A stretch of DNA of 64,000 nt from Desulfobotulus mexicanus. Lineage in GTDB: Bacteria > Desulfobacterota > Desulfobacteria > Desulfobacterales > ASO4-4. Position numbers and translations under genes: made by a program. The stretch is from assembly GCF_006175995.1 (NCBI RefSeq), contig NZ_VDMB01000001.1, positions 186,001-250,000 of the forward strand, in the 5' to 3' direction. The notes under the pieces are model-generated. The model was not told the origin of the DNA. It made no database searches and saw only the letters and a list, made by a program, of their open reading frames with translations. How positions within the stretch are numbered: position 1 is the stretch's first letter; each line of letters starts with the position of its first letter. Below, piece by piece: positions 56,095-64,000 of this stretch.

Positions 56095-56754
56095 ATGGGA
56101 TTATTTCTGCATCATGAACTGGAACGTCTGAAAAAAAATCTTCTGTCTCTGGGAACCCTGGTGGAAGACCGGGTGCATACGGCCTGTGCTTCCATTGCGG
56201 CCATGGATTCTGAGATGGCAAGGTTTGTCGTGGAGGCGGATCATGAAATTGATGATATGGAAGTTGAGGTAGAAGAGGAGTGTCTTAAGATCATAGCTTT
56301 GTATCAGCCAGTTGCCGTGGATCTGCGCTTTCTTGTCTGCGTGATTAAAATAAATAATGATCTGGAGCGTATCGGAGATCTGGCCGTCAATATAGGCAGA
56401 AGGGTTATGACCATGGCAGCCAGAAGAGCCATGCCCTTTTATGATTATTCAGAAATGTCTGCCAAGGTTGGGCTGATGCTTAAAAAAAGTCTGGACGCCT
56501 TTGTCAATATGGATGCCTCCCTTGCCAATTCCGTTCGTGCCATGGATGATGAGGTGGACGCCATGAATACGGCGGTTTATGGCCGGGTGAAGGAGCGGAT
56601 TCGGGAAAATCCTGATGATGTTGCCTATCTCATCAATATGTTTCTGATTTCACGTCATCTGGAGCGCATGGCGGACCATGCCACAAACATTGCCGAAGAG
56701 GTGATTTATGTGATTGAAGGGCAGATTGTCCGCCACAGCCAGATTAAGGTATGA
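56095..56754 (+). CDS. phoU: Phosphate signalling protein PhoU
   Basis: A 219-residue all-helical protein of two three-helix bundles, each with the metal-binding E/DxxxD pattern. Markers are EADHEIDDMEVEVEEECLKIIALYQPVAVDLRFLVCVIKINNDLERIGDLAVNI and FLISRHLERMADHATNIAEEVIYVIEG. It links PstB activity to PhoR and represses the Pho response when phosphate is plentiful. It lies 16 bp after pstB. Confidence 0.96.
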   Translation: MGLFLHHELERLKKNLLSLGTLVEDRVHTACASIAAMDSEMARFVVEADHEIDDMEVEVEEECLKIIALYQPVAVDLRFLVCVIKINNDLERIGDLAVNIGRRVMTMAARRAMPFYDYSEMSAKVGLMLKKSLDAFVNMDASLANSVRAMDDEVDAMNTAVYGRVKERIRENPDDVAYLINMFLISRHLERMADHATNIAEEVIYVIEGQIVRHSQIKV

Positions 56755-56764
56755 AAGGGTTGAA

Positions 56765-57463
56765 ATGGCAAAGGAAGATATTCTTGTGGTGGATGATGAG
56801 GAGGATATCCTTGAGCTCATCCGTTATCACCTGAGCCGTGAGGGTTATGGCGTGCTGCTGGCGGGTAGCGGCGAGGAAGCCCTGCGGCTGGTGCGGGATC
56901 ATTCTCCGGATCTGATGGTGCTGGATCTTATGCTTCCCGGTGTGGATGGCCTTGAAGTGACCCGCCGCATACGCAGGCAGCCTGGAGATTCCAGTCTTCC
57001 CATTGTCATGCTCACGGCCAAGGGAGAAGAGGCCGATGTGGTGACGGGCCTTGAGCTGGGAGCAGATGATTATGTGACCAAGCCCTTCAGCCCCAGGATT
57101 CTTCTGGCGAGAATCCGTTCGGTTCTGAGGCGCAGAAAGCTGCTGGGGGTGGAAAAGCCCGATGAAGGGGAAAAAGCTCTGGATGCAGGGGGCCTTCTCA
57201 TCCATCCGGGTCGCCATGAGGTGCTGGCCGAGGGTGAGTCTTTGTCTCTGACCTGGTCTGAGTTTCAGATTCTCCATTTTCTTGCCCGCCGTCCGGGCTG
57301 GGTGTTTACAAGGACACAGATTGTGGATGCCATCCATGGTGATGATTATCCTGTGACGGATCGCAGCGTGGATGTGCAGATTGTAGGTCTGCGTAAAAAA
57401 CTGGGGGTCCATGGAAAACGAATAGAAACGGTACGGGGTGTTGGCTATCGTTTCAGGAAGTAA
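56765..57463 (+). CDS. phoB: Phosphate regulon response regulator PhoB
   Basis: A 232-residue OmpR-type regulator: receiver (VVDDEEDILELIRYHL, phospho-acceptor in LMVLDLMLPGVDG, MLTAKGEEADVVTGLELGADDYVTKPFSPRILLARI) and winged helix (WSEFQILHFLARRPGWVFTRTQIVDAI, DRSVDVQIVGLRKKLG). The start at 56765 (MAKEDILVVDD) is preferred over the frame overlapping phoU. Confidence 0.95.
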   Translation: MAKEDILVVDDEEDILELIRYHLSREGYGVLLAGSGEEALRLVRDHSPDLMVLDLMLPGVDGLEVTRRIRRQPGDSSLPIVMLTAKGEEADVVTGLELGADDYVTKPFSPRILLARIRSVLRRRKLLGVEKPDEGEKALDAGGLLIHPGRHEVLAEGESLSLTWSEFQILHFLARRPGWVFTRTQIVDAIHGDDYPVTDRSVDVQIVGLRKKLGVHGKRIETVRGVGYRFRK

Positions 57464-57466
57464 GAC

Positions 57467-59239
57467 ATGATAAAAAAAAGATCGCTTTTATGGCAGCTCT
57501 ACCCATCTTATTTTCTGATCATTCTTGTGGGACTTGTGGCGGTCAGTCTTTATGCAGCAGGCACCATGAAACAGTTTTTCATGGAAAATACCCAAAAAGA
57601 GCTTGTTTCAAGGACTCTGATCCTTAAGCCAAAGATTATTTCCCTTATAAAAGTGGGTGATTTTTTGGAAGTTCAGCGCATATGCAAAGAAACAGGATCA
57701 GCCTCAGATACCCGTTTCACCGTGGTTCTTCCTTCGGGAGTTGTGGTGGGAGACACGGATGAAAATCCCATGGAAATGGAGAATCACAGGGACAGGGTGG
57801 AGATTGCCAGAGCTGCTTCAGGTCTTACGGGCGTGGTTTCAAGGTATTCTGAAACGGTGAGTCAGCCCATGATGTATGTGGCCATTCCCCTGGAGAGTTC
57901 AGGGCACCTGCTGGCTGTTTTAAGGGCTGCTGTGCCGCTTACAGCCATTGATGAGGCTATTCTTGTCCTGCAGAAACGGATTTTTCTCTGTGGTTTTCTG
58001 GTTCTTATCTTTGCAGCCGGATTTTCATGGTTTCTGTCCAGAAAAATTTCAGCACCTTTGATTATTTTGCGTGAGGGTGCCCATCGTTTTGCTTCCGGGG
58101 ATCTTTCCCACAGGCTTTTTGTTCCCGATATTCAGGAGATGGCTGCCCTTTCGGAAGCTATGAACCGGATGGCAGAAGATCTGGATCAGCGTATCCGTAT
58201 GGTGGTCCGCCAGCGTAACGAGCTGGAAGCCGTCCTTTCCAGTATGGTGGAAGGGGTGATTGCCCTGGATACTGAAGGATCGCTTTTACGTATGAATCAG
58301 GCCGCAGCCCGGATGTTTGATGTGGATGCTGCGCTTTATCAGGGCAGAAACGTCCATGAAATTGTAAGGAATCTGGAGGCTCTTCGTTTTGTGGATAAAG
58401 CCCTTGCTGCAGAGAGTGCCGTTGAAGCGGACATGGATCTTTATCAGTACGGTAAAAAGCTTGTCCATGCCCACAGTTCTCCTTTGAAGGATGCGGATGA
58501 TCAGCGCATGGGAACCCTTTTTGTCATTCAGGATGTTACCCAGCTGCGGAGGCTGGAGCATATGAGAAAGGATTTTGTGGCCAATGTTTCCCATGAGCTG
58601 AAAACACCCCTTACGGCCATCAAGGGTTTTGTGGAAACCTTAAGGGAGGATGGCGGCACCGATCCCGAAGAAGCAAAGCGCTTCATGCATATTATAGACA
58701 GAAATGTGAACCGTCTGATTCTTCTTGTGGATGATCTTCTTAAATTATCTGCCATTGAGCAGGAAGCGGAAAATGAGGACCTCCTGCTGGAAGAAAAAAA
58801 TCTTAAAGAAGTTCTATTGGCAGCTGTTCAGCTCTGTATGCCAAGGATGGAGGAAAAGGGTATTGAGGTGGTGGTGGACTGTCCCGAAAGACTTAAGGTA
58901 AAAATGGATTCCCATCTTATGGAACATGCATTCGTAAATCTTCTGGATAATGCCCTGAAATATTCTTCCGATCATTCAAGGGTGGATATTCATGCCGGAC
59001 AGGAGGATGATTTTATATCCATTGCCTTTGCAGACAGTGGTCCGGGTATTCCGGAAGAGCATCTGCCCCGGCTTTTTGAACGTTTTTACCGTGTTGACAA
59101 GGCCAGAACCCGTAAGCTTGGTGGTACCGGTCTGGGGCTTGCCATTGTAAAGCATGTTATGAATGCCCACGGTGGAAGGGTGGAGGTGCGCAGCCGCCCT
59201 GGGGAGGGAAGTGTTTTTACGCTTTTTCTGCCCATGTAG
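57467..59239 (+). CDS. phoR: Phosphate regulon sensor histidine kinase PhoR
   Basis: A 590-residue kinase: N-terminal helix (residues 10-30), periplasmic PhoR-like sensor (about 35-160), second helix (IFLCGFLVLIFAAGFSWFLS), HAMP, PAS (about 245-350), HisKA with phospho-His in FVANVSHELKTPLTAIKGFVETL, and HATPase_c (NLLDNALKYS, DSGPGIPEEHLPRLFERFYRVDKARTR, GTGLGLAIVKHVM). The FVANVSHELKTPLT block is typical of PhoR/ResE. It begins 4 bp after phoB, ending the operon. Confidence 0.94.
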   Translation: MIKKRSLLWQLYPSYFLIILVGLVAVSLYAAGTMKQFFMENTQKELVSRTLILKPKIISLIKVGDFLEVQRICKETGSASDTRFTVVLPSGVVVGDTDENPMEMENHRDRVEIARAASGLTGVVSRYSETVSQPMMYVAIPLESSGHLLAVLRAAVPLTAIDEAILVLQKRIFLCGFLVLIFAAGFSWFLSRKISAPLIILREGAHRFASGDLSHRLFVPDIQEMAALSEAMNRMAEDLDQRIRMVVRQRNELEAVLSSMVEGVIALDTEGSLLRMNQAAARMFDVDAALYQGRNVHEIVRNLEALRFVDKALAAESAVEADMDLYQYGKKLVHAHSSPLKDADDQRMGTLFVIQDVTQLRRLEHMRKDFVANVSHELKTPLTAIKGFVETLREDGGTDPEEAKRFMHIIDRNVNRLILLVDDLLKLSAIEQEAENEDLLLEEKNLKEVLLAAVQLCMPRMEEKGIEVVVDCPERLKVKMDSHLMEHAFVNLLDNALKYSSDHSRVDIHAGQEDDFISIAFADSGPGIPEEHLPRLFERFYRVDKARTRKLGGTGLGLAIVKHVMNAHGGRVEVRSRPGEGSVFTLFLPM

Positions 59240-59346
59240 AAACTTGTATTCTCCGCTGATTGGGATATGATAGAGTATGTATTCATGCCCTGGGGAGGGC
59301 GGAGAAGACAGACAGTTTCTGACTCAAACAGGCGGGGCCGTGTCCC

Positions 59347-59955
59347 ATGGATCTTGAAGAACTGAAGGCAAAATTCCAGAGTAAAGCCGTAGCGGATTTA
59401 AAAGATATCAATCTGGTTTTGAGGGCTGCACCTTTTCTGGTGCGTGAGGTGATACGTTTGGAAGAGGCCCTTGCGGAATCAGACAGGAGGGTTCAGCATC
59501 TGGCGGGTATGCTGAGGCGGAGCCCGCCTAGCCACAGAACCGGCAAGAAAGATCTGGCTGCATGGAAAATATGGTTGGATGAGAGAAAAAACAGATTGTA
59601 TATTCAGATTTTCGGTAAGGTGGAAAAAAACTCCGGCAAGCTCATTTCCAATGCCATTTTATCGGTTATGGAGAATCTTCGTCCGGGTTTTACAGTAGTT
59701 GTGGATCTTCGGAAAATGATTTCTGATCTGGACTCAAGGGCCCGTTTTTATTTCCGTAAGACAGCCTATGCCTTTATCCAGATGCAGGCGGATCCCATTG
59801 TACGGGTGATGGAAGATGGCCAGTCCATGAGATTTCTTTTTGAGGATATGGCAAAATGTCCCGGTGTTGGGGCGGCAGGAGATGTGCACAGGGTAAAAAC
59901 CCTTGAGGAGGCGGACAGGCTGCTGGATAATCTGGGCCGTCATCTGCGCTCTTAG
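59347..59955 (+). CDS. Conserved-looking hypothetical protein
   Basis: A 202-residue protein I do not recognise. The first 60 residues are helical with a charged coiled coil (LVREVIRLEEALAESDRRVQHLAGML). The rest alternates strands and helices (KIWLDERKNRLYIQIFGKVEKN, PGFTVVVDLRKMI, ARFYFRKTAYAFIQMQADPIVRVMEDGQSMRFLFEDM) in an order reminiscent of a STAS or SpoIIAA-like fold, but that is a guess. It lies 107 bp after phoR on the same strand and 43 bp before bioB. Confidence 0.7.
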   Translation: MDLEELKAKFQSKAVADLKDINLVLRAAPFLVREVIRLEEALAESDRRVQHLAGMLRRSPPSHRTGKKDLAAWKIWLDERKNRLYIQIFGKVEKNSGKLISNAILSVMENLRPGFTVVVDLRKMISDLDSRARFYFRKTAYAFIQMQADPIVRVMEDGQSMRFLFEDMAKCPGVGAAGDVHRVKTLEEADRLLDNLGRHLRS

Positions 59956-59998
59956 TGGAGATTTTAGAAGTAAGGGCAGTATTTAATTATGCAGGAGT

Positions 59999-60979
59999 AT
60001 GGTTTTGGATCCTCTGAAGGAAGCGGAAAGGGTTCTTTCCGGTAAAAGTATAACTAAGGATTTTTTTTTGTGGGTGCTTGGTGCGGACATTGCTGATATG
60101 GCAGAAATTCTTGCGGGTACGGATCGTATCCGCAGATTTTTTTTTAAAAGGGGAGTGCGGCTTTGTGCCATTTGCAACGGTAAATCCGGCAGATGTTCCG
60201 AAGATTGTTCCTTCTGCTCCCAGTCGGTTCATGCCCGCAGTGATATAGAGATATATCCCCTCCGGACAGAAGAAAAACTGCGGGAAGAGGCTGCCATGGC
60301 CTCGCTTTTTCCGCTGGACCGCTACAGCATTGTGACCAGCGGCAGGGGAATGGAAGGATCTGAGCTGGACACCATTATCCGGGCCTATGAATCCTTTCCC
60401 CGAGAAAGTATATCCTATTGTGCTTCCCTGGGTATTCTGCCGGAAGCTGCACTGAAGCGTCTTAAAAACGCAGGTGTGACCCGTTATCACCACAATCTTG
60501 AAACCGCTGCTTCCCTTTTTCCGTCCATATGCAGCACCCACAGCTATGAAGATCGTATGGAAACCCTGGCAGCGGCAAAAAGGGCAGGCCTTGAAATCTG
60601 CTGCGGTGGTATTTTCGGTCTGGGGGAAAGGGATGAACAGATCTTAGAGTTTGCAGAAACCCTGAAAAACCTTGGGGTTGATGCCATCCCCATGAATTTT
60701 CTGGTGCCCATTGCGGGAACGGGAACAGAGAGTTATCCTTTACTCAGCCCCCTGCGCTGCCTGAAGATACTGGCCGCTTTCCGTTTTTTTATGCCGGAGA
60801 CACCATTGATTGTCTGCGGGGGCAGGCAGCAGAGCTTTGCTTCCCTGGAAGCCCTTATTTTTTCTGCCGGAGCTACGGGTCTTATGACGGGAAATTACCT
60901 CACCACACCTGGAAAGGCTGTGGAAAGGGATCTGGCCATGCTGGGGGATGGGGGCTGGGAGCTTGTGCAGGGCCTGTAA
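59999..60979 (+). CDS. bioB: Biotin synthase
   Basis: A 326-residue radical SAM enzyme: cluster motif CSEDCSFCSQS (Cx3Cx2C), YSIVTSGRGM, ASLGILPEAALKRLKNAGVTRYHHNLETA, CCGGIFGLGERDEQILEFAETLKNLGVDAIPMNFL and ICGGRQ-like VCGGRQQSF. All blocks including the [2Fe-2S] cysteines and Arg are in place. It inserts sulfur into dethiobiotin. No other biotin genes are in the window. Confidence 0.95.
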   Translation: MVLDPLKEAERVLSGKSITKDFFLWVLGADIADMAEILAGTDRIRRFFFKRGVRLCAICNGKSGRCSEDCSFCSQSVHARSDIEIYPLRTEEKLREEAAMASLFPLDRYSIVTSGRGMEGSELDTIIRAYESFPRESISYCASLGILPEAALKRLKNAGVTRYHHNLETAASLFPSICSTHSYEDRMETLAAAKRAGLEICCGGIFGLGERDEQILEFAETLKNLGVDAIPMNFLVPIAGTGTESYPLLSPLRCLKILAAFRFFMPETPLIVCGGRQQSFASLEALIFSAGATGLMTGNYLTTPGKAVERDLAMLGDGGWELVQGL

Positions 60980-61042
60980 AAACTGGTATGTTTTGGCTGA
61001 CTTGTCCGAGAACCAGATACAGACATTCAAAGGAGGTGGAAA

Positions 61043-61252
61043 ATGAGCATTGAACGTGTGGTCATGGCCTTTGCCGGAACAATGATTCTGCTTTCCCTGA
61101 TTCTTTCATGGCTGCATTCCGGATGGTGGCTGCTTTTTACCGTTTTTGTGGGAGCCAATCTGCTGCAGGCGGCCTTTACGGGTTTCTGTCCCCTTGCCAT
61201 TGTTCTGGGTAAACTGGGCATGAAGCCGGGAACGGCCTTTGAAAAAAGGTAA
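61043..61252 (+). CDS. DUF2892 inner-membrane protein (YgaP-membrane-domain-like)
   Basis: A 69-residue protein with two membrane helices (VVMAFAGTMILLSLILSWL and WWLLFTVFVGANLLQAAFTGFC) and the family ending GFCPLAIVLGKLGMKPG. An AGGAGG site precedes the ATG. The stop codon TAA (61250-61252) lies inside the GTAA start of repeat copy E, so element insertion may have replaced the original 3' end. Function unknown; the family is often near rhodanese genes. Confidence 0.88.
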   Translation: MSIERVVMAFAGTMILLSLILSWLHSGWWLLFTVFVGANLLQAAFTGFCPLAIVLGKLGMKPGTAFEKR

Positions 61253-61597
61253 CTGTTCAGCACAATTTTCCAAGTATCACAGCTGCCAGATAGATGCACA
61301 GGCACCCAAGCTTATTTGCCCGTGACGCAATCTTATTCGGGAACTTCTTGCCCTGTGCGGAAGCGGCAAAAACTCGCCGCCACAGGCAGGATGGTTTTTT
61401 TTATTACCATAGCAGGCTTATGCACGCTGCCTTTGTGGCGGCTCAGACAGTTTGCCGCTTCTTTCGCACAGGTCTGCAAAGTTCTGATCCGAAACGATTG
61501 CAACGTCACTTGCAAATAGCCAGGGTGCCTTGCAACAGTACGAAGCTGCTGCAATTACAGCCTTGGAATTTTATAATAAATGGTGCTGAACAGTTTT
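61249..61597 (+). repeat. Dispersed palindromic repeat, copy E
   Basis: Starts GTAACTGTTCAGCACA and ends GGTGCTGAACAGTTTT, inverted terminal repeats (349 bp). The outer stem pairs GGCACCC with GGGTGCC, unlike the GACAACC/GATTGTC pair of copy A, while the inner blocks (GTGCGGAAGCGGC with GCCGCTTCTTTCGCAC) are the same. No clear target duplication remains. It starts within the last codons of the DUF2892 gene and ends about 13 bp before the cobA-hemD stop. Confidence 0.9.
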
Positions 61598-61609
61598 TTC
61601 CATGAAAGC

Positions 61610-63130
61610 TTAATCTGCTGTGCCACAAATAGCCTGTACAAGGCCGGGTATGGTGTACTCAAGGGCTTCCGTATCCACATGGAAACCAAGCTCCCTTGCC
61701 GTATCCGAAGTGATGGGACCGATGGACGCTACCTTGAGTTTCTGTATAAGGTTTCCAAAGTGTTCATCTGGTATCAGGCTTCTGAAATTTTTTACTGTTG
61801 ACGAGCTGGTAAAGGTGACCATATCCGCTCCTTCTTTTTCAAGGAGAGCGATGAGTTCTTCCGCCTGATCCTTAACAGGAAGGGTTACATAGGCTGTGAC
61901 CTCATCCATATGAGCACCCATTTCCCTCAGGCTGTCCGGCAGTACACTCCGGGCTTCGGCCGCTCTGGGCAGCAGAACCCTGACTCCGGACATTTTTTCC
62001 TTTCTGAAGGCATCCACCACGGATTCAGCGCGATAGTTTTCCGGAAGAATGTCACACCTGATGCCATAATCCAGAAGTCTTTCCGCAGTTACAGGTCCGA
62101 TGCAGGCGGTTTTTACCCGGTGCAGAGCCCGCACGTCCAAGCCTCTGTCAAAGAGTCTTTTGAAAAAATATTTTACTCCGTTTACGCTGGTAAAAACCAG
62201 CCAGTCATACTCTCCCAGCCTGTCAATGGCAGCATCCATGTCCGACATATCCTCAGGCGGCACCACCCGTATGGTGGGCATCTCAATGCAATGTGCCCCC
62301 AGCTGTGTGAGTTGAGCAATAAGATCGCTGGCCTGCTCTCTGGCACGGGTCACCAGAATACGTCTGCCAAGAAGGGGGCGTTCCTTTTCAAACCATGCAA
62401 GGGTGCTGCGCAGTTCCACCACTTCACCCACCACGATGATGGCCGGTGCCTTCAGGCCCACCCTGCGGACTTCCTCTTCAATGGTGGCAAGGGTGCCGGT
62501 TACGGTCTGCTGCTGGCTGGTGCTTCCCCAGCGGATGAGGGCCACGGGGGTTTCCGGGTTTCTGCCGTATTTCAGAAGCTGTTTTGTGATGAGGGGGAGG
62601 TTTTTCACACCCATATAGAAGACCAGGGTGCCGATGCCCCGGCTCAGTGCCTCCCAGTCAATGCGGGAGTCTTCCTTGGTGGGGTCTTCATGGCCCGTGA
62701 CAAAGGCGAGGGTTGCTGTCATTTTTCTGTGGGTCAGGGGGATACCCGCATAGGCTGAGGCTGCAATGCCCGCTGTGACTCCGGGTACTATTTCAAAGGG
62801 AATACCTTCTGCTTTGAGAACTTCTGCTTCTTCTCCCCCCCTTCCGAAGATAAAGGGATCGCCCCCCTTGAGCCGGACCACGGTACGGCCCGTGCGGGCT
62901 TTGTCCACAATGAGCTGGTTTATACCTTCCTGGGAAAGGGTGTGGTCACCGCCTTTTTTGCCCACATAAATGCATTCCGCATCCGGAGCAGCCAGGGCCA
63001 GAAGGGCCGGAGCGGCCAGATAATCATAGATGATCACTCCGGCACGGGCCATGCAGTCCCTGCCTTTGAGGGTAAAAAGGCCGGGATCTCCGGGACCTGC
63101 GCCAACTAGATAAACTTTTCCGGGTTCCAT
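61610..63130 (-). CDS. cobA-hemD: Fused uroporphyrinogen-III C-methyltransferase / uroporphyrinogen-III synthase
   Basis: A 506-residue fusion. Residues 1-245 form SUMT (KVYLVGAGPGDPGLFTLKG, VRLKGGDPFIFGRGGEEAEVL, VPGVTAGIAASAYAGIPLTHR, FYMGVKNL); residues 255-505 form HemD (ILVTRAREQASDLIAQL, WLVFTSVNGVKYFFKRL, IGPVTAERL, VTFTSSSTVKNF). It makes uroporphyrinogen III and methylates it to precorrin-2 for siroheme, cobalamin and alternative haem. The fused form is common in anaerobes of this lineage, where siroheme feeds sulfite reductase. Confidence 0.96.
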   Translation of the reverse strand: MEPGKVYLVGAGPGDPGLFTLKGRDCMARAGVIIYDYLAAPALLALAAPDAECIYVGKKGGDHTLSQEGINQLIVDKARTGRTVVRLKGGDPFIFGRGGEEAEVLKAEGIPFEIVPGVTAGIAASAYAGIPLTHRKMTATLAFVTGHEDPTKEDSRIDWEALSRGIGTLVFYMGVKNLPLITKQLLKYGRNPETPVALIRWGSTSQQQTVTGTLATIEEEVRRVGLKAPAIIVVGEVVELRSTLAWFEKERPLLGRRILVTRAREQASDLIAQLTQLGAHCIEMPTIRVVPPEDMSDMDAAIDRLGEYDWLVFTSVNGVKYFFKRLFDRGLDVRALHRVKTACIGPVTAERLLDYGIRCDILPENYRAESVVDAFRKEKMSGVRVLLPRAAEARSVLPDSLREMGAHMDEVTAYVTLPVKDQAEELIALLEKEGADMVTFTSSSTVKNFRSLIPDEHFGNLIQKLKVASIGPITSDTARELGFHVDTEALEYTIPGLVQAICGTAD

Positions 63131-63169
63131 GGGTATTCCTTGTATGATATCTGGGTACTCAATTTTGAT

Positions 63170-63538
63170 TTTTGATTGTAATTATTCAGCAAATTTTATC
63201 ATGAAAAATTATTTTTTTAATTTCAGAATCTTGGTTCCAATCAAAGACAATCGGGCTGTTTGTGAGTGACATTGCAATCGTTTCGGATCAGAGCTTTGAA
63301 GGCCTGTGCGAAAGAAGCGGCAAACTGTTTGAGCCGCCACAAAGGCAGCGTGCTTAAGCCTGCCATGGTAATCAAAAAGCTTATCCTGCCAGTGGCGGGG
63401 AGTTTTTGCCGCTTCCGCACAGGGCAAGAAGCTCCCGAATAAGATTGCGTCATGAACAAATGGCTCGGTTGTCTATGCACCTGATTGAAAGTTATCGATT
63501 TGTCAAAGGAAAATTGTGCTGAACAATTACTTTTGATT
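63170..63538 (-). repeat. Dispersed palindromic repeat, copy F (inverted), with perfect 8-bp target duplication
   Basis: The element (63178-63530, 353 bp) starts GTAATTATTCAGC and ends GCTGAACAATTAC. It is flanked on both sides by TTTTGATT (63170-63177 and 63531-63538), an exact 8-bp duplication. Orientation is opposite to copies A, D and E. The outer stem pairs GACAATCGG with CGGTTGTC. It lies between the FmdB-like and cobA-hemD genes. Confidence 0.95.
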
Positions 63539-63559
63539 TACATTGCGACAGCCTGCGTC

Positions 63560-63802
63560 TCAAACCCCGCATCCGGCACAGCTTGAGGCAGAGCATCCAC
63601 CACAGCCGGAAGCACCTGCGCTGCTTGTGACAGTAGTTTCTCCACCGGCACCTGTACCTTTGCTTATAAAACCGCAGGCGGACATGAGCCGCTGTACCTT
63701 TTCCCCGTTACAGAAGGGACAGCCTGGAACCTCATCCCGTTTCAGGACTAAAGATTCAAAGTTTTTTTCACAGGATTTGCAGTGATATTCATAGATGGGC
63801 AT
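63560..63802 (-). CDS. FmdB-type zinc-ribbon protein
   Basis: An 80-residue protein beginning MPIYEYHCKSCEKNFESL with a second CxxC in GCPFCNGEKVQRLMS, the zinc ribbon of the FmdB family (putative regulators, named for formamidase/formylmethanofuran clusters). The C-terminal end is glycine- and cysteine-rich (ASGCGGCSASSCAGCGV), as often seen in this family. Function unknown. Confidence 0.9.
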   Translation of the reverse strand: MPIYEYHCKSCEKNFESLVLKRDEVPGCPFCNGEKVQRLMSACGFISKGTGAGGETTVTSSAGASGCGGCSASSCAGCGV

Positions 63803-63907
63803 AGGGCCTCCATATTATATAAAAGAATAAAAGTAAATTTCAACGCACTCTCAGTTTGATAGAAGCAATCTTCGTCAAGCAGATGAATTGCTTCTCTGCC
63901 TTATGAT

Positions 63908-64000
63908 TCATTCGCAGTCCAGCCCCTCCTCTTCTTCCCGGCTCAGTTTCTGTCCGTTTTTTCTTGCCTTTAAGAAAAGACTGCGGGCTTCTTCATTTTT
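63908..64000 (-). CDS. C-terminal end of an unidentified gene (continues beyond window)
   Basis: An open frame enters from the right edge and stops with TGA at 63908-63910. The 30 visible residues are charged (ending KLSREEEEGLDCE). Too short to identify; it would be transcribed toward the FmdB gene. Confidence 0.45.
   Translation of the reverse strand, partial: KNEEARSLFLKARKNGQKLSREEEEGLDCE

Noticed and set aside
61249-61597. Repeats as CRISPR array or integron attC cassette
   Set aside because: The copies are far apart, long and palindromic, with target duplications and no spacers, no cas genes and no integrase in the window.

Overview
The window looks like a chromosomal segment of an anaerobic Gram-negative bacterium of the Desulfobacterota (former Deltaproteobacteria), most likely a sulfate-reducer-type Desulfobacterales. 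This is inferred from gene content: an octaheme tetrathionate-reductase-like cytochrome c with a cytochrome b partner, a CobA-HemD fusion, an NtrY/NtrX pair next to a DUF4390 gene, a LysR regulator of the kind linked to selenium metabolism, SpoIID in a non-sporulating context, and outer-membrane (Mla, O-antigen) genes. No rRNA, tRNA, CRISPR array, phage or intact insertion sequence was seen.

Layout. 1-3.4 kb: a DUF374 acyltransferase (cut by the window edge) and an mlaE-mlaF-mlaD lipid-transport operon whose ATPase has lost its nucleotide-binding motifs. 3.5-9 kb: SpoIID-like protein, octaheme cytochrome plus cytochrome b, rmuC. 9.3-12.5 kb: a tightly overlapped ubiA-dprE1-dprE2-like operon, which would make polyprenyl-phosphoryl-D-arabinose, with a collapsed gmd relic at its 5' side. 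12.5-25.5 kb: housekeeping (dedA-like, pcm, 5-formyl-THF cyclo-ligase with a structured RNA just upstream, serS, thrC, a HEPN/MNT toxin-antitoxin pair, a TPR lipoprotein, transketolase, a radical SAM protein, and htpG behind a near-perfect heat-shock promoter). 25.6-40.9 kb: a surface-polysaccharide (O-antigen) locus, with a dTDP-3-amino-sugar module (rmlA, fdtA, acyltransferase, fdtB), an AT-rich core (wzx, glycosyltransferase, wzy), GDP-L-fucose genes (gmd, fcl), another glycosyltransferase, then an epimerase / PglC-like sugar-phosphate transferase / FlaA1-like dehydratase set and a Wzz-like protein. 41-49.3 kb: LysR, coaD, rsmD, ntrX-like, ntrY-like, DUF4390, an acyltransferase and a toroid-fold protein. 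49.5-52.2 kb: panC and metK. 52.5-59.2 kb: a full pstSCAB-phoU-phoB-phoR phosphate regulon. 59.3-64 kb: a hypothetical, bioB, a DUF2892 protein, cobA-hemD, an FmdB zinc ribbon and the tail of one more gene.

Two things stand out. First, a dispersed repeat of about 350 bp occurs at least five times near full length plus twice as deletion derivatives. It has GTAA-type terminal inverted repeats with 8-bp target duplications at two copies, and each near-full copy folds end to end into one very long hairpin. Different copies keep outer-stem pairing with different bases. It looks like a non-autonomous (MITE-like) element with a selected or replicated stem structure. Second, in the O-antigen locus a toxin-antitoxin pair sits between the sugar genes and its PIN-domain toxin is fused in frame to the FdtB sugar aminotransferase.

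All calls are from reading the sequence and translations; no database search was run. Start codons were adjusted from the longest open frame where family N-termini or ribosome binding sites argued for it.
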